Positions 1-7,203 of a DNA stretch of 20,663 nt are shown piece after piece. The translations under genes were made by a program, and so were the position numbers. Origin of the DNA: an uncultured Lachnoanaerobaculum sp. (GTDB taxonomy: Bacteria > Bacillota > Clostridia > Lachnospirales > Lachnospiraceae); contig NZ_CALLVU010000129.1 of assembly GCF_938015485.1 (NCBI RefSeq), forward strand, positions 1 to 20,663, written 5' to 3'. Each line of letters begins with the position of its first letter. The first letter of the stretch is position 1. The notes under the pieces are model-generated. The model saw only the letters and a list, made by a program, of their open reading frames with translations. It did no database searches and was not told where the DNA came from.

Positions 1-168
1 AAGCGGTCCGATATAGATTGCGTCACTTCCCATTGCCTTTATATGAGGCAACCAATCTAAAACTTTATTTAGTCTATGTTCGCCTATTTCAAATGTATTT
101 GTCCTTGGCGCTCCGGTCATTCCTATAGGGTAAATATGATAAAATACCGCACCGTCATACCATTTCAT
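1..168 (-). CDS. Alpha-amylase family (GH13) glycoside hydrolase, N-terminal fragment
   Basis: Only the first 56 codons lie inside the window; the gene runs off the left edge. The translation starts MKWYDGAVFYHIYPIGMTG and ends GSDAIYIGPL. The pattern W-Y-x-x-A-V-x-Y-x-I-x-P, followed by a helix and an 'IKxMGxDAIYIGPL'-like strand, is the beta1-alpha1-beta2 start of the GH13 catalytic barrel, which hydrolyses or transfers alpha-glucosidic bonds. The catalytic Asp/Glu/Asp lie beyond the edge, so substrate cannot be predicted. No signal peptide is present, which suggests a cytoplasmic enzyme acting on maltodextrin or glycogen. The start is fixed by GGAGGAGG at about 173-180, just upstream of the ATG. 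It lies about 100 bases downstream of aroC on the same strand; no clear terminator separates them, so co-transcription is possible. The family call is fairly sure, the exact activity unknown. Confidence 0.8.
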   Translation of the reverse strand, partial: MKWYDGAVFYHIYPIGMTGAPRTNTFEIGEHRLNKVLDWLPHIKAMGSDAIYIGPL

Positions 169-271
169 AAAACCTCCTCCAAATATTCGAGGCTCTTAAA
201 CAAAACCTTTGCACTACATCCTGTCATACAAAGATTGTGATTAAAAGCCCCCTAAATATTCTTTATAAAAA

Positions 272-1378
272 TTATTTTTTATATATCTTCAGTACATTGT
301 CCATTCTGGATTTCATATTTTCAAGTACCATATCAAAAAGTGTGATTGCAACCATGCTCTCCACTACTACCACCGCTCTGGGTACCACTACAGGGTCATG
401 TCTGCCCTTTATCTCAAGCTTCACTTCTTCATTTATTGCATTTACAGTGTCCTGTTCCTTGGCAATTGACGGAGTAGGCTTTATTGCCGCGTTGATAATA
501 ATCGGTGAACCGTCACTGATACCGCCTAAGATACCTCCCGACATATTGGTTCTTTTTCTGATATGCAGTCCTTCATCATCCTCGTCAATATAAAAAGGAT
601 CGTTGTTTTGTGAACCTGTCATAGTGCTTACATGAAATCCTGCACCGAACTCCACACCCTTTACGGCACCGATACTCATAACGGCTGCTGAAAGTCTTGC
701 ATCAAGCTTATCAAATACCGGCTCACCAAGCCCCGGCATTACACCTGTAGCTATACATCCTATGATACCGCCAAGTGAATCCTTATCGGACTTAGCTTCT
801 TTTATAAGCTCTATTGCTCTCATAGCGGCGTCATTGTCAGGCATATATACCGCATTTTCACTACATTCATCCAAGTTCAGTGAATTTGCGTACACATTTC
901 CGATACTCTGTGTAAATGCCTGCACCTTAATACCCAGCATATCAAGTGCCTTTATGGCTATTGCACCGGCTATTACTCTTCCTATAGTCTCTCTGCCTGA
1001 GCTTCTTCCGCCACCGCGGTAATCTCTGAATCCGTACTTTGAATCATAGCCGAAATCGGCATGCCCCGGTCTGTATGTGATTGCCAACTCGTCATAGTCT
1101 TGTGACCTTTGTGAAGTGTTTTCTATCATTACCATAACAGGTGTACCTGTAGTCAACCCTCCGAATACGCCTGAATAAATCTTACATTTGTCACTTTCAT
1201 TTCTTGAAGTGGTCACACTGCTTGTACCGGGTCTCCTTCTGTCCAAGTACTTTTGTATGTCCTCTTCACATAAAGGTATACCTGCCGGTACTCCGTCCAC
1301 AATCGCTCCCAATGCCGCTCCATGTGACTCCCCGAATGTTGTCACTCTGAAACTTTTTCCAAAACTTGAACCTGCCAT
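272..1378 (-). CDS. aroC: Chorismate synthase
   Basis: Catalyses the last common step of aromatic amino acid synthesis: 5-enolpyruvylshikimate-3-phosphate to chorismate and phosphate, using reduced FMN, in the cytoplasm. The 368-residue product begins MAGSSFGKSFRVTTFGESHG. It shows the family's N-terminal GESHG motif (residues 16-20), the conserved RPGHADFGYDSKYG and GGRSSGRETIGRVIAGAIA segments, and RHDPVVVPRA near the C terminus. Length is normal. A longer frame to 1435 exists, but this start is chosen because GGAGG sits at 1383-1387 and because the preceding lactonase gene ends in TAATG, sharing one base with this ATG. That junction implies translational coupling with the lactonase. No other shikimate-pathway gene is in the window. 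Confidence 0.96.
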   Translation of the reverse strand: MAGSSFGKSFRVTTFGESHGAALGAIVDGVPAGIPLCEEDIQKYLDRRRPGTSSVTTSRNESDKCKIYSGVFGGLTTGTPVMVMIENTSQRSQDYDELAITYRPGHADFGYDSKYGFRDYRGGGRSSGRETIGRVIAGAIAIKALDMLGIKVQAFTQSIGNVYANSLNLDECSENAVYMPDNDAAMRAIELIKEAKSDKDSLGGIIGCIATGVMPGLGEPVFDKLDARLSAAVMSIGAVKGVEFGAGFHVSTMTGSQNNDPFYIDEDDEGLHIRKRTNMSGGILGGISDGSPIIINAAIKPTPSIAKEQDTVNAINEEVKLEIKGRHDPVVVPRAVVVVESMVAITLFDMVLENMKSRMDNVLKIYKK

Positions 1379-2436
1379 TAAACCTCCACTATGACACAGC
1401 AATTCGGTTGATTTACTTTTACCGAGTTTGCACACATTACAATCAGCCCGGTCTTATAATCTATCTTAAAGAATGTGATGGTTCCGCTCTCATGATTTAT
1501 AGATGCTATGTGCTTATTGTCTGCAAAAACCGCTATATCCTTAGGATACTCACCGCTTATCGGCAAACACATCTTCTCCTTCAAAAGACCTGTATCCGCA
1601 TCTCTTTCATATAGGCAAACCGATTCATCTCCTGCATTTGATACAAATATGAACTTATCATCGGCGCTAAATGAAAGTGCGGTTGCGGCTGTCAGTTCTG
1701 ATGACTTACTGCTGCCTGTTGTAGGTACTGTTTGAATCTTTTCAATACTCGGTACTCTACATCCCGGTTTGGCTTCATATGAGAACACATCTATAACATT
1801 TTTCATTTCATACATCAAATACAGATACTTTCCGTCCTTTGAAAACTCAAAAAATCTCGGTGCCGAATTGATTTTGCATGAAATCATATCTACAAGATTG
1901 AGTGTCTCATCCTTGTCATCAAAGTGATATATCTTTACCTGGTCTATGCCGAGGTCCGCCGCCATTACAAAATGTCCGTCAGGTGTTGTTCTGGTACAGC
2001 TTACATGAGGTCTGAAGTTTCTCTCCGCAATAGAGCCCAGTCCCTTGTGATATACCTCATCCACTATATCTCCCACACTTCCGTCTTCATGCAATCTGAG
2101 CACTGTAATCTTTCCGTCATGATAGCCCGATACGAAGATATATTTGTCGTCAACATCTGTAGACAGATGACAACCTCTCATTCCGTTTATCTTCACACTG
2201 TTAAGTCTTTCAAGCCCTCCGTCAGGCAATATATTAAATGAAACTATGCCTTCATCCGCTATAGAGTACAATACCTTTTGATTTCTTGACTTAATGACAT
2301 ACGAAGAGTTGTCGACATCCACCTCACCCTTTTTCACAAAACAACCCTTATCCGGATTCACATCATATATTGTGATGCCCTTTGCCTTACCGGTATATGA
2401 ATAAGAACCTACATAAGCAACATATTTTCCGCTCAT
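1378..2436 (-). CDS. Lactonase family beta-propeller protein (6-phosphogluconolactonase-like)
   Basis: A 352-residue cytoplasmic protein of the seven-bladed beta-propeller lactonase family, whose best-known member, E. coli Pgl (YbhE), hydrolyses 6-phosphogluconolactone in the pentose phosphate pathway. The blade repeats are visible as recurring patterns: VAYVGSYSYTGKAKGITIYDV near the start, DKYIFVSGYHDGKITVLRL, RPHVSCTRTTPDGHFVMAADLGIDQVKIYHF, and SADDKFIFVSNAGDESVCLYE. The RPHVSC-type segment with the following D-G is typical of the family's active-site side. Two start codons are possible: the ATG at 2442 lies directly against AGGAG (2445-2449), too close to be used, while the ATG at 2436 has 7 bases of spacing, so 2436 is preferred. 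It overlaps aroC by one base. Family members are often annotated only as lactonase, so the substrate is inferred. Confidence 0.85.
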   Translation of the reverse strand: MSGKYVAYVGSYSYTGKAKGITIYDVNPDKGCFVKKGEVDVDNSSYVIKSRNQKVLYSIADEGIVSFNILPDGGLERLNSVKINGMRGCHLSTDVDDKYIFVSGYHDGKITVLRLHEDGSVGDIVDEVYHKGLGSIAERNFRPHVSCTRTTPDGHFVMAADLGIDQVKIYHFDDKDETLNLVDMISCKINSAPRFFEFSKDGKYLYLMYEMKNVIDVFSYEAKPGCRVPSIEKIQTVPTTGSSKSSELTAATALSFSADDKFIFVSNAGDESVCLYERDADTGLLKEKMCLPISGEYPKDIAVFADNKHIASINHESGTITFFKIDYKTGLIVMCANSVKVNQPNCCVIVEV

Positions 2437-2469
2437 AGCCATACTCCTTTAAACTTAAAATATCCGTTG

Positions 2470-2499
2470 TCAGGCGGTATTACTCTACAATCCGCCTGA
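2470..2499 (-). other. 8-bp hairpin in the leader of the lactonase-aroC transcript
   Basis: TCAGGCGG at 2470-2477 and CCGCCTGA at 2492-2499 form a perfect 8-bp stem with a 14-base loop. It lies between a candidate promoter and the ribosome binding site. No T run follows on the minus strand, so it is not a standard intrinsic terminator of metA, though it could still help end that transcript. Confidence 0.45.
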
Positions 2500-2511
2500 A
2501 AGCTTAATCAT

Positions 2512-2540
2512 ATTTTATCATAAAATCAAACCACTTTGAA
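2512..2540 (-). promoter_or_regulatory. Candidate sigma-A promoter for lactonase-aroC
   Basis: On the minus strand TTCAAA (2535-2540, 4 of 6 to TTGACA) and TAAAAT (2512-2517, 5 of 6 to TATAAT) are separated by 17 bases in an AT-rich gap downstream of metA. Spacing is ideal and the site faces the lactonase gene. This is pattern matching only. Confidence 0.45.
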
Positions 2541-2559
2541 CTTATTTATAAAATATATA

Positions 2560-3495
2560 CTATATTACCCAATCAAAGTTGTTACTCAGCTCGTAAGGAG
2601 TATTCTGGTACACATAGAAGTTGAGCCAATTGGCATACAGTGTATTTGAAAAGTTCCTCCAACAAAGCACAGGCCTTGAAAACGGATTATTGTCTGTAAA
2701 ATAATTTTTTGGCAGCGCAGGATTAAGTCCCTTTGCCACATCTCTGTGATATTCATTGCCAAGAGTCATCCTGTCATACTCAGGATGCCCTTGTATAAAG
2801 ACCTGTGAACCGCTGCCGTATTCATTGAGTACCAAAAGCACTCCGGCCTCGTCAGACTTTGCAAGCACTTCAAGTTCAGGATGCTTTAATATATCCTCAA
2901 GCCTGACCTCGGTATTCCTTGAATGCGGACAGTTCACATAATCGTCCATACTTCTTACAAGCGGTACTTTTTTCTTTAAAATCTCATGTGTAAAAACGCC
3001 TGTAAGTTTTTCATCTCTGTCATACTTAGGCACACCGAAGTGATAATAAAGCCCCGCCTGTGCAGCCCAACATATATGCAGAGTGGATGTGACATGAGTC
3101 TTTGACCACTCCATTATCTCACACAGCTCATCCCAGTAATTGACCTTGTCATAGTCCATACATTCCACAGGCGCACCTGTGATAATCATTCCGTCATATT
3201 TCTCATTCTTTATATCGTCAAAGAATGTATAAAATTTATTCAAATGACTTTGGCTTGTATTCTTTGACTGATGACTCTTCATCATAAGGAATGAACAGTC
3301 CACCTGTAACGGAGTGTTTGAGAGCGCTCTAAGTATCTGAGTCTCCGTATCCTCCTTTATAGGCATCAAATTAAGTATCAAAATCTGCAAAGGACGAATA
3401 TCCTGTGATATGGCTCTGTCTTCGTCCATAACAAATATATTTTCAGACTCAAGTATCGCCTTTGCAGGTAATTCTTTCTGTATTTTTATCGGCAT
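2560..3495 (-). CDS. metA: Homoserine O-acyltransferase, probably acetyl-CoA dependent
   Basis: Activates homoserine by O-acylation, the first committed step of methionine synthesis. The 311-residue product is collinear with the MetA/HTS family: N-terminal MPIKIQKELPA, LNLMPIKEDTETQ, the catalytic cysteine in HICWAAQAG (Cys142) and the His and Glu of GHPEYD (His237, Glu239 by my count). Residue 111, in TGAPVE, is Glu. In characterised enzymes Glu at this position goes with acetyl-CoA and Gly with succinyl-CoA, so the product is probably O-acetylhomoserine despite the family's usual 'succinyltransferase' label. AGAGG lies 4 bases before the ATG. It follows ligA by 39 bases, a gap holding a perfect palindrome and too short for a SAM riboswitch. 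The family is certain; acyl donor is inferred. Confidence 0.95.
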   Translation of the reverse strand: MPIKIQKELPAKAILESENIFVMDEDRAISQDIRPLQILILNLMPIKEDTETQILRALSNTPLQVDCSFLMMKSHQSKNTSQSHLNKFYTFFDDIKNEKYDGMIITGAPVECMDYDKVNYWDELCEIMEWSKTHVTSTLHICWAAQAGLYYHFGVPKYDRDEKLTGVFTHEILKKKVPLVRSMDDYVNCPHSRNTEVRLEDILKHPELEVLAKSDEAGVLLVLNEYGSGSQVFIQGHPEYDRMTLGNEYHRDVAKGLNPALPKNYFTDNNPFSRPVLCWRNFSNTLYANWLNFYVYQNTPYELSNNFDWVI

Positions 3496-3510
3496 AATAC
3501 CTCTTTCCCG

Positions 3511-3525
3511 GTAGACAATGTCTAC
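3511..3525. promoter_or_regulatory. Perfect 15-base palindrome upstream of metA (operator candidate)
   Basis: GTAGACAATGTCTAC has seven-base arms around a single central base and lies in the 39-base ligA-metA gap, 15 bases upstream of the metA start codon. On the coding strand it is preceded, not followed, by a T run, so it does not look like an intrinsic terminator. I do not recognise the regulator that would bind it. Confidence 0.4.
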
Positions 3526-3534
3526 AAAAAATCA

Positions 3535-5484
3535 TTATTCCAAAAGCTTCAGAAAATCTTCTTCAGATATTATTTCCACTCCAAGCTCCTTGGCCTTTTT
3601 ATTCTTTGAAGAATTGGAGGCGGTATCATTATTTATAAGGTAGTTTGTCTTACTTGACACGCTGCCTGACACCTTACCGCCGTTTTTTTCTATAAGCTCC
3701 TTCAATTCATTTCTGTTTGAAAAATGTTGTAGCGAACCGGTGATTACACATACCTTTCCGAATAATTTATCACCTCCGCCGCTCTCTTCTTTTTCAAATT
3801 TTAGAATCTTTCTAAGACTCTCTACATTTTCAATATTTTTCTCGGACTTAAAAAAATCCGCTATTGAATTTGCAAGTACCTCTCCGATTCCCTCTATCTC
3901 AAGCAAATCATCCTTGCTTGCAGATATTATCCTGTCAATATCATTGTCAAAATACTTTGCAATCATCTTTGCATTGGCACTCCCGATTCCGGCTATGCCA
4001 AGTGAATAGAGAAATCTTGATACGGTGGTATTTTTAGCTTCATCAAGTGCGGCTATCAACTTTTCATAGCTTCTTTTTCCGAAACCGTCCATATTTATAA
4101 TCTCATCCTTGAACCTATCAAGGTGAAACAGATCGCTGTCACTCTTTATAAAGCCCTTTGAAAGGAATTTTTCAAGTGTTGACTCTGAAAGTCCGTCTAT
4201 ATTGAGTGCATCTCTGGATGCCATCAGGGCATATTGCTTGATATGCTTTACCTGACAGTCAGGATTGGTACAAAGAAGTACCTTTGACTCATTGTCCTTT
4301 TTTATTGTGGTATCCTTTCCGCAGGCAGGGCACATCTTAGGAACTTTTTCTGTGTTTGACTTTGTAAGGTTCTCATATACCTGCGGGATTATCATATTTG
4401 CCTTATAGACTGATATCTCATCTCCCACACCGAGCATAAGCTCTTCAAAAATACTCACATTGTGAAGACTTGCTCTTGAGACTGTAGTTCCTTCAAGCTC
4501 CACAGGCTCAAATACAGCCACGGGATTTATAAGTCCGGTTCTTGACGGACTCCATTCGATATATTTTAGTTTTGTAGTCTGTCTTTCATCACTCCATTTG
4601 AATGCCATAGCATTTCTTGGGAACTTTGCGGTACTTCCAAGTCTCTCACCGAGTGCAATATCGTCAAGTAAAAGCACAAGACCGTCAGACGGAATATCAT
4701 TATCGGCTATCCTTGACTCAAAATCAGCTATATCATTTGCAAGTGACGCCCTGTTTGTAAACTTATACTCCACCACATCAAAACCCTCGTTTTTTGCCCA
4801 CTCAAACTGCTTTGCTTTGGAGTTTTCAAAGTCTATATTATCAGCCTTTACAACATTGAAAACATTGAAATATACCTTTCTTTCCCTTGTAACTGCCGGA
4901 TTCAGCTGTCTTACAGAGCCTGAACAAAGATTTCTCGGATTTTTATACTTGGCATCGGCATCGCTGATGCTCTCGTTTATTCTCTTAAAGTCCGAATATT
5001 TTATAACAGCCTCACCTCTAAGTATAAGCTCTCCCTTATATTCAATCTTTAGCGGAACATTTTGAAAGTTCTTTGCATTGTTTGTGATTACCTCTCCTAT
5101 GATACCGTTTCCTCTTGTAACGGCTTCCACAAGTTCACCGCCTCTGTATGTAAGTACGATAGTAAGTCCGTCCATCTTCCAAGACAAAAGCGCCTCATTA
5201 TCCCCAAGCCAGTCCTCAAGTTCAGTCACACTTTTTGTCTTATCAAGTGAAAGCATAGGGCTTTCATGTGCCTTCTTAGGCAGTTCACTTGCCGTCTCAT
5301 AGCCTACATTCTGAGTCGGAGAATTGGATAATATAACATTTGTTTCTTTTTCAAGTTTTACAAGTTCGTCATACAGCTTGTCATACTCGATATTCGGCAT
5401 TATCTCAACCGCATCCACATAGTAGCTTTTTGCAGCCTTATTCAAGATCTCCACCAACTCTTTTATTCTAGCCTTTTTATCCAT
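3535..5484 (-). CDS. ligA: NAD-dependent DNA ligase, divergent Lachnospiraceae-type LigA
   Basis: Seals DNA nicks in replication and repair using NAD+. The 649-residue product has the full LigA order: domain Ia (residues 1-65), adenylation domain with the KxDG lysine (Lys103 in SWKMDG), TRGNG and RGEAV motifs, NPRN...GSVRQL, the OB region with RTGLINPVAVFEPV and TVSRASLHN, a four-cysteine zinc finger (C385, C388, C405, C410), helix-hairpin-helix repeats and a C-terminal BRCT domain (about 574-649). Several residues differ from E. coli LigA: Ser replaces the Glu two before the lysine, DGLVLLL replaces DGVVIKV, and domain Ia has PNIEYD instead of PDAEYD. From memory this form is common in Lachnospiraceae. 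It starts inside the end of the rluF-like gene (8-base overlap), implying translational coupling. No frameshift or truncation is seen. Confidence 0.95.
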   Translation of the reverse strand: MDKKARIKELVEILNKAAKSYYVDAVEIMPNIEYDKLYDELVKLEKETNVILSNSPTQNVGYETASELPKKAHESPMLSLDKTKSVTELEDWLGDNEALLSWKMDGLTIVLTYRGGELVEAVTRGNGIIGEVITNNAKNFQNVPLKIEYKGELILRGEAVIKYSDFKRINESISDADAKYKNPRNLCSGSVRQLNPAVTRERKVYFNVFNVVKADNIDFENSKAKQFEWAKNEGFDVVEYKFTNRASLANDIADFESRIADNDIPSDGLVLLLDDIALGERLGSTAKFPRNAMAFKWSDERQTTKLKYIEWSPSRTGLINPVAVFEPVELEGTTVSRASLHNVSIFEELMLGVGDEISVYKANMIIPQVYENLTKSNTEKVPKMCPACGKDTTIKKDNESKVLLCTNPDCQVKHIKQYALMASRDALNIDGLSESTLEKFLSKGFIKSDSDLFHLDRFKDEIINMDGFGKRSYEKLIAALDEAKNTTVSRFLYSLGIAGIGSANAKMIAKYFDNDIDRIISASKDDLLEIEGIGEVLANSIADFFKSEKNIENVESLRKILKFEKEESGGGDKLFGKVCVITGSLQHFSNRNELKELIEKNGGKVSGSVSSKTNYLINNDTASNSSKNKKAKELGVEIISEEDFLKLLE

Positions 5485-6205
5485 TATCTCTTATCCCCAG
5501 TTCTTTATACAATCTTTTGGTCTCTTCTTCACTTAAGTTGCGATAATCTCCTACCGCCAAACCGTCAAGCTTTATATTCACTATCCTGACTCTGTTAAGC
5601 TTTTGTACTTTTCTGTCGCAGGCCGCACACATTCTTCTTATCTGCCTGTTAAGCCCTTGAGTAAGCACAATGCTGAAGGTGTTTTTATTTAATTTTTTAA
5701 CCTTACACTTTCTTGTCTTTGTCTTAAGCTCATAAAGATAGATACCGTTTGACATCTTCTCTATAAACTCATCATCTATATCCTTGTTTACCTTTACTAT
5801 ATATTCTTTCTCGTGATAGTTTGCCGCCCTCAGTAAGGTATTTGTGAGCGCCCCCTGATTTGTGAGAAGCAAAAGTCCGCTTGAATCCTTGTCCAGTCTT
5901 CCTACAGGATAGATTCTCTCCTTCATTCCTATATAATCCACCACATTCATTGCGCCGTCATTGTCAGAGGTGGTACATACTACACCCTCAGGCTTATTAA
6001 AAGCGATGATTATAGGCTTTACCTTTTCTACATCTTTACCTGTCGCAATATATTTTCCGTCAAGACTTACAAGGTCTTCCTCTCCTACCGTTGCGCCGAG
6101 GCTTGCCGTCTCTCCGTTTATCATGACTCTGTTTGCTTCTATAGCTCTGTCCGCCTCTCTTCTTGAGCAAACCCCTATGCTTGCCAAAAACTTATTCAGT
6201 CGCAT
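5477..6205 (-). CDS. rluF: 23S rRNA pseudouridine synthase, RluF type
   Basis: Converts a uridine of 23S rRNA to pseudouridine; the E. coli counterpart RluF modifies U2604. The 242-residue protein opens with an S4 RNA-binding domain (RLNKFLASIGVCSRREADR, residues 2-20) and carries the RsuA/RluB/E/F catalytic motif PVGRLDKDSSGLLLLTN, with Asp105 as the nucleophile. The stretch NYHEKEYIVKV, KCKVKK and TQGLNRQIRRMCA, then NIKLDGLAVGDYRNLSEEE, resembles RluF more than RluB, which is why I give this symbol; RluB is the alternative. It overlaps the end of lgt by 14 bases and the start of ligA by 8 bases, so the three form one tightly packed transcription unit. The ATG is set by the lgt overlap. Confidence 0.85.
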   Translation of the reverse strand: MRLNKFLASIGVCSRREADRAIEANRVMINGETASLGATVGEEDLVSLDGKYIATGKDVEKVKPIIIAFNKPEGVVCTTSDNDGAMNVVDYIGMKERIYPVGRLDKDSSGLLLLTNQGALTNTLLRAANYHEKEYIVKVNKDIDDEFIEKMSNGIYLYELKTKTRKCKVKKLNKNTFSIVLTQGLNRQIRRMCAACDRKVQKLNRVRIVNIKLDGLAVGDYRNLSEEETKRLYKELGIRDNG

Positions 6206-7049
6206 TCTTTACTCTCTTCCTTCCCACTGTTATACATATGATTGAAACTATAAAACATATACCTGCAAGTAACTGTGATACCGCTATATTTGTATGCGGC
6301 AACAAAAGGCTGTCCGTACGAAGTCCCTCTATTATCATTCTTCCAAGTCCGTATCCTCCAAGATAGATAAAGAATACCTCACCGTCAAACTTCTTTCTCT
6401 TCCTGTACCATAACATAAATATAAGTACCAAAAGATTCCAGCAGCTCTCATAAAGAAATGTAGGGTGAACCTGAATATATTTCACTCCGTCTATATCCAT
6501 AACATGGCTCAGTACATTATCATTTAACATTCCGGAGCCTACTATATCAAGCTTATACCTTAGTGCAAAAAGTGAGTTTGTATATCCTCCGAATGCCTCG
6601 GCATTGAAAAAGTTACCCCACCTTCCTATAATCTGACCTAAAACAAGTCCCAAAACTCCGCTGTCAGCCATAGAAAAGAATGACTGTTTTTTTACCCTAC
6701 AGTATACTATAAGAGTGATTAACGCCGCTATCACACCTCCGTATATTGCAAGTCCTCCGGCTCTTAAGTTGAATATCTGCAAAAGATCGTCTTTATACAT
6801 ATCCCACTCAAATATTACATAATAGGTTCTTGCACCTATTATTGAAAATATTATGGCATACATTGCAAAATCCAGATACAATTCAGGATTCTGCCCTCTT
6901 CTTTTGGCATCCGCACAGGCCATATTGATGCCTGCCAGCATTCCAAGTGCTATGATTATCCCGTAAAAGGCAATCCTGAAGCCGAAAATATTGATATGAT
7001 TTACCAAATGTTTTATATAAATCCCCAAATGTGGAAACGAAACGTCCAT
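6192..7049 (-). CDS. lgt: Prolipoprotein diacylglyceryl transferase
   Basis: Transfers a diacylglyceryl group from phosphatidylglycerol to the lipobox cysteine of prolipoproteins, the first step of bacterial lipoprotein maturation, in the cytoplasmic membrane. The 285-residue protein has about seven hydrophobic segments and the Lgt signature GRWGNFFNAEAFGG (from residue 142), with Arg143 and Asn146 matching key E. coli residues. It also has NLRAGGLAIYGG, HPTFLYES and a GLGRMIIEGLRTDSL segment. Two adjacent ATGs occur; GGAGG is 2 bases from the first (7052) and 5 from the second (7049), so the second is chosen, one residue shorter. It heads the lgt-rluF-ligA unit. Confidence 0.94.
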   Translation of the reverse strand: MDVSFPHLGIYIKHLVNHINIFGFRIAFYGIIIALGMLAGINMACADAKRRGQNPELYLDFAMYAIIFSIIGARTYYVIFEWDMYKDDLLQIFNLRAGGLAIYGGVIAALITLIVYCRVKKQSFFSMADSGVLGLVLGQIIGRWGNFFNAEAFGGYTNSLFALRYKLDIVGSGMLNDNVLSHVMDIDGVKYIQVHPTFLYESCWNLLVLIFMLWYRKRKKFDGEVFFIYLGGYGLGRMIIEGLRTDSLLLPHTNIAVSQLLAGICFIVSIICITVGRKRVKNATE

Positions 7050-7080
7050 CATAACCTCCTAAATATTTTTACATCTTCCT

Positions 7081-7109
7081 AGTATAGCATATCGGAGGGG
7101 ATATGACAG
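7081..7109 (-). promoter_or_regulatory. Candidate promoter for lgt-rluF-ligA
   Basis: On the minus strand CTGTCA (7104-7109, 4 of 6) and TATACT (7081-7086, 5 of 6) are 17 bases apart, and TGC directly precedes the -10 box, giving an extended -10. The lgt start codon is about 30 bases downstream. Good spacing, pattern based. Confidence 0.55.
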
Positions 7110-7161
7110 CGAAAATCGGTATAAAATATATTAAAGAAATTAACACTAAAACTTTGTAAAG

Positions 7162-7190
7162 AAAAACACCCTATGTTTTTACATAGAGTG
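7162..7190 (-). terminator. Intrinsic terminator after the SUMF1-fold gene
   Basis: On the minus strand CACTCTATGT and ACATAGGGTG form a 10-bp stem (one T-G wobble) around AAAA, followed at once by five Ts. It starts 14 bases after the stop codon of the gene above it. Confidence 0.85.
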
Positions 7191-7203
7191 CCTGCTGCTT
7201 GAT

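Noticed and set aside
3496..3534. SAM riboswitch upstream of metA
   Set aside because: The gap is 39 bases, far too short, and contains only a palindrome.
4598..5065. 155-codon plus-strand frame opposite ligA
   Set aside because: It lies wholly antisense to a clear ligase gene, has low-complexity Ser/Leu-rich composition and no ribosome binding site.
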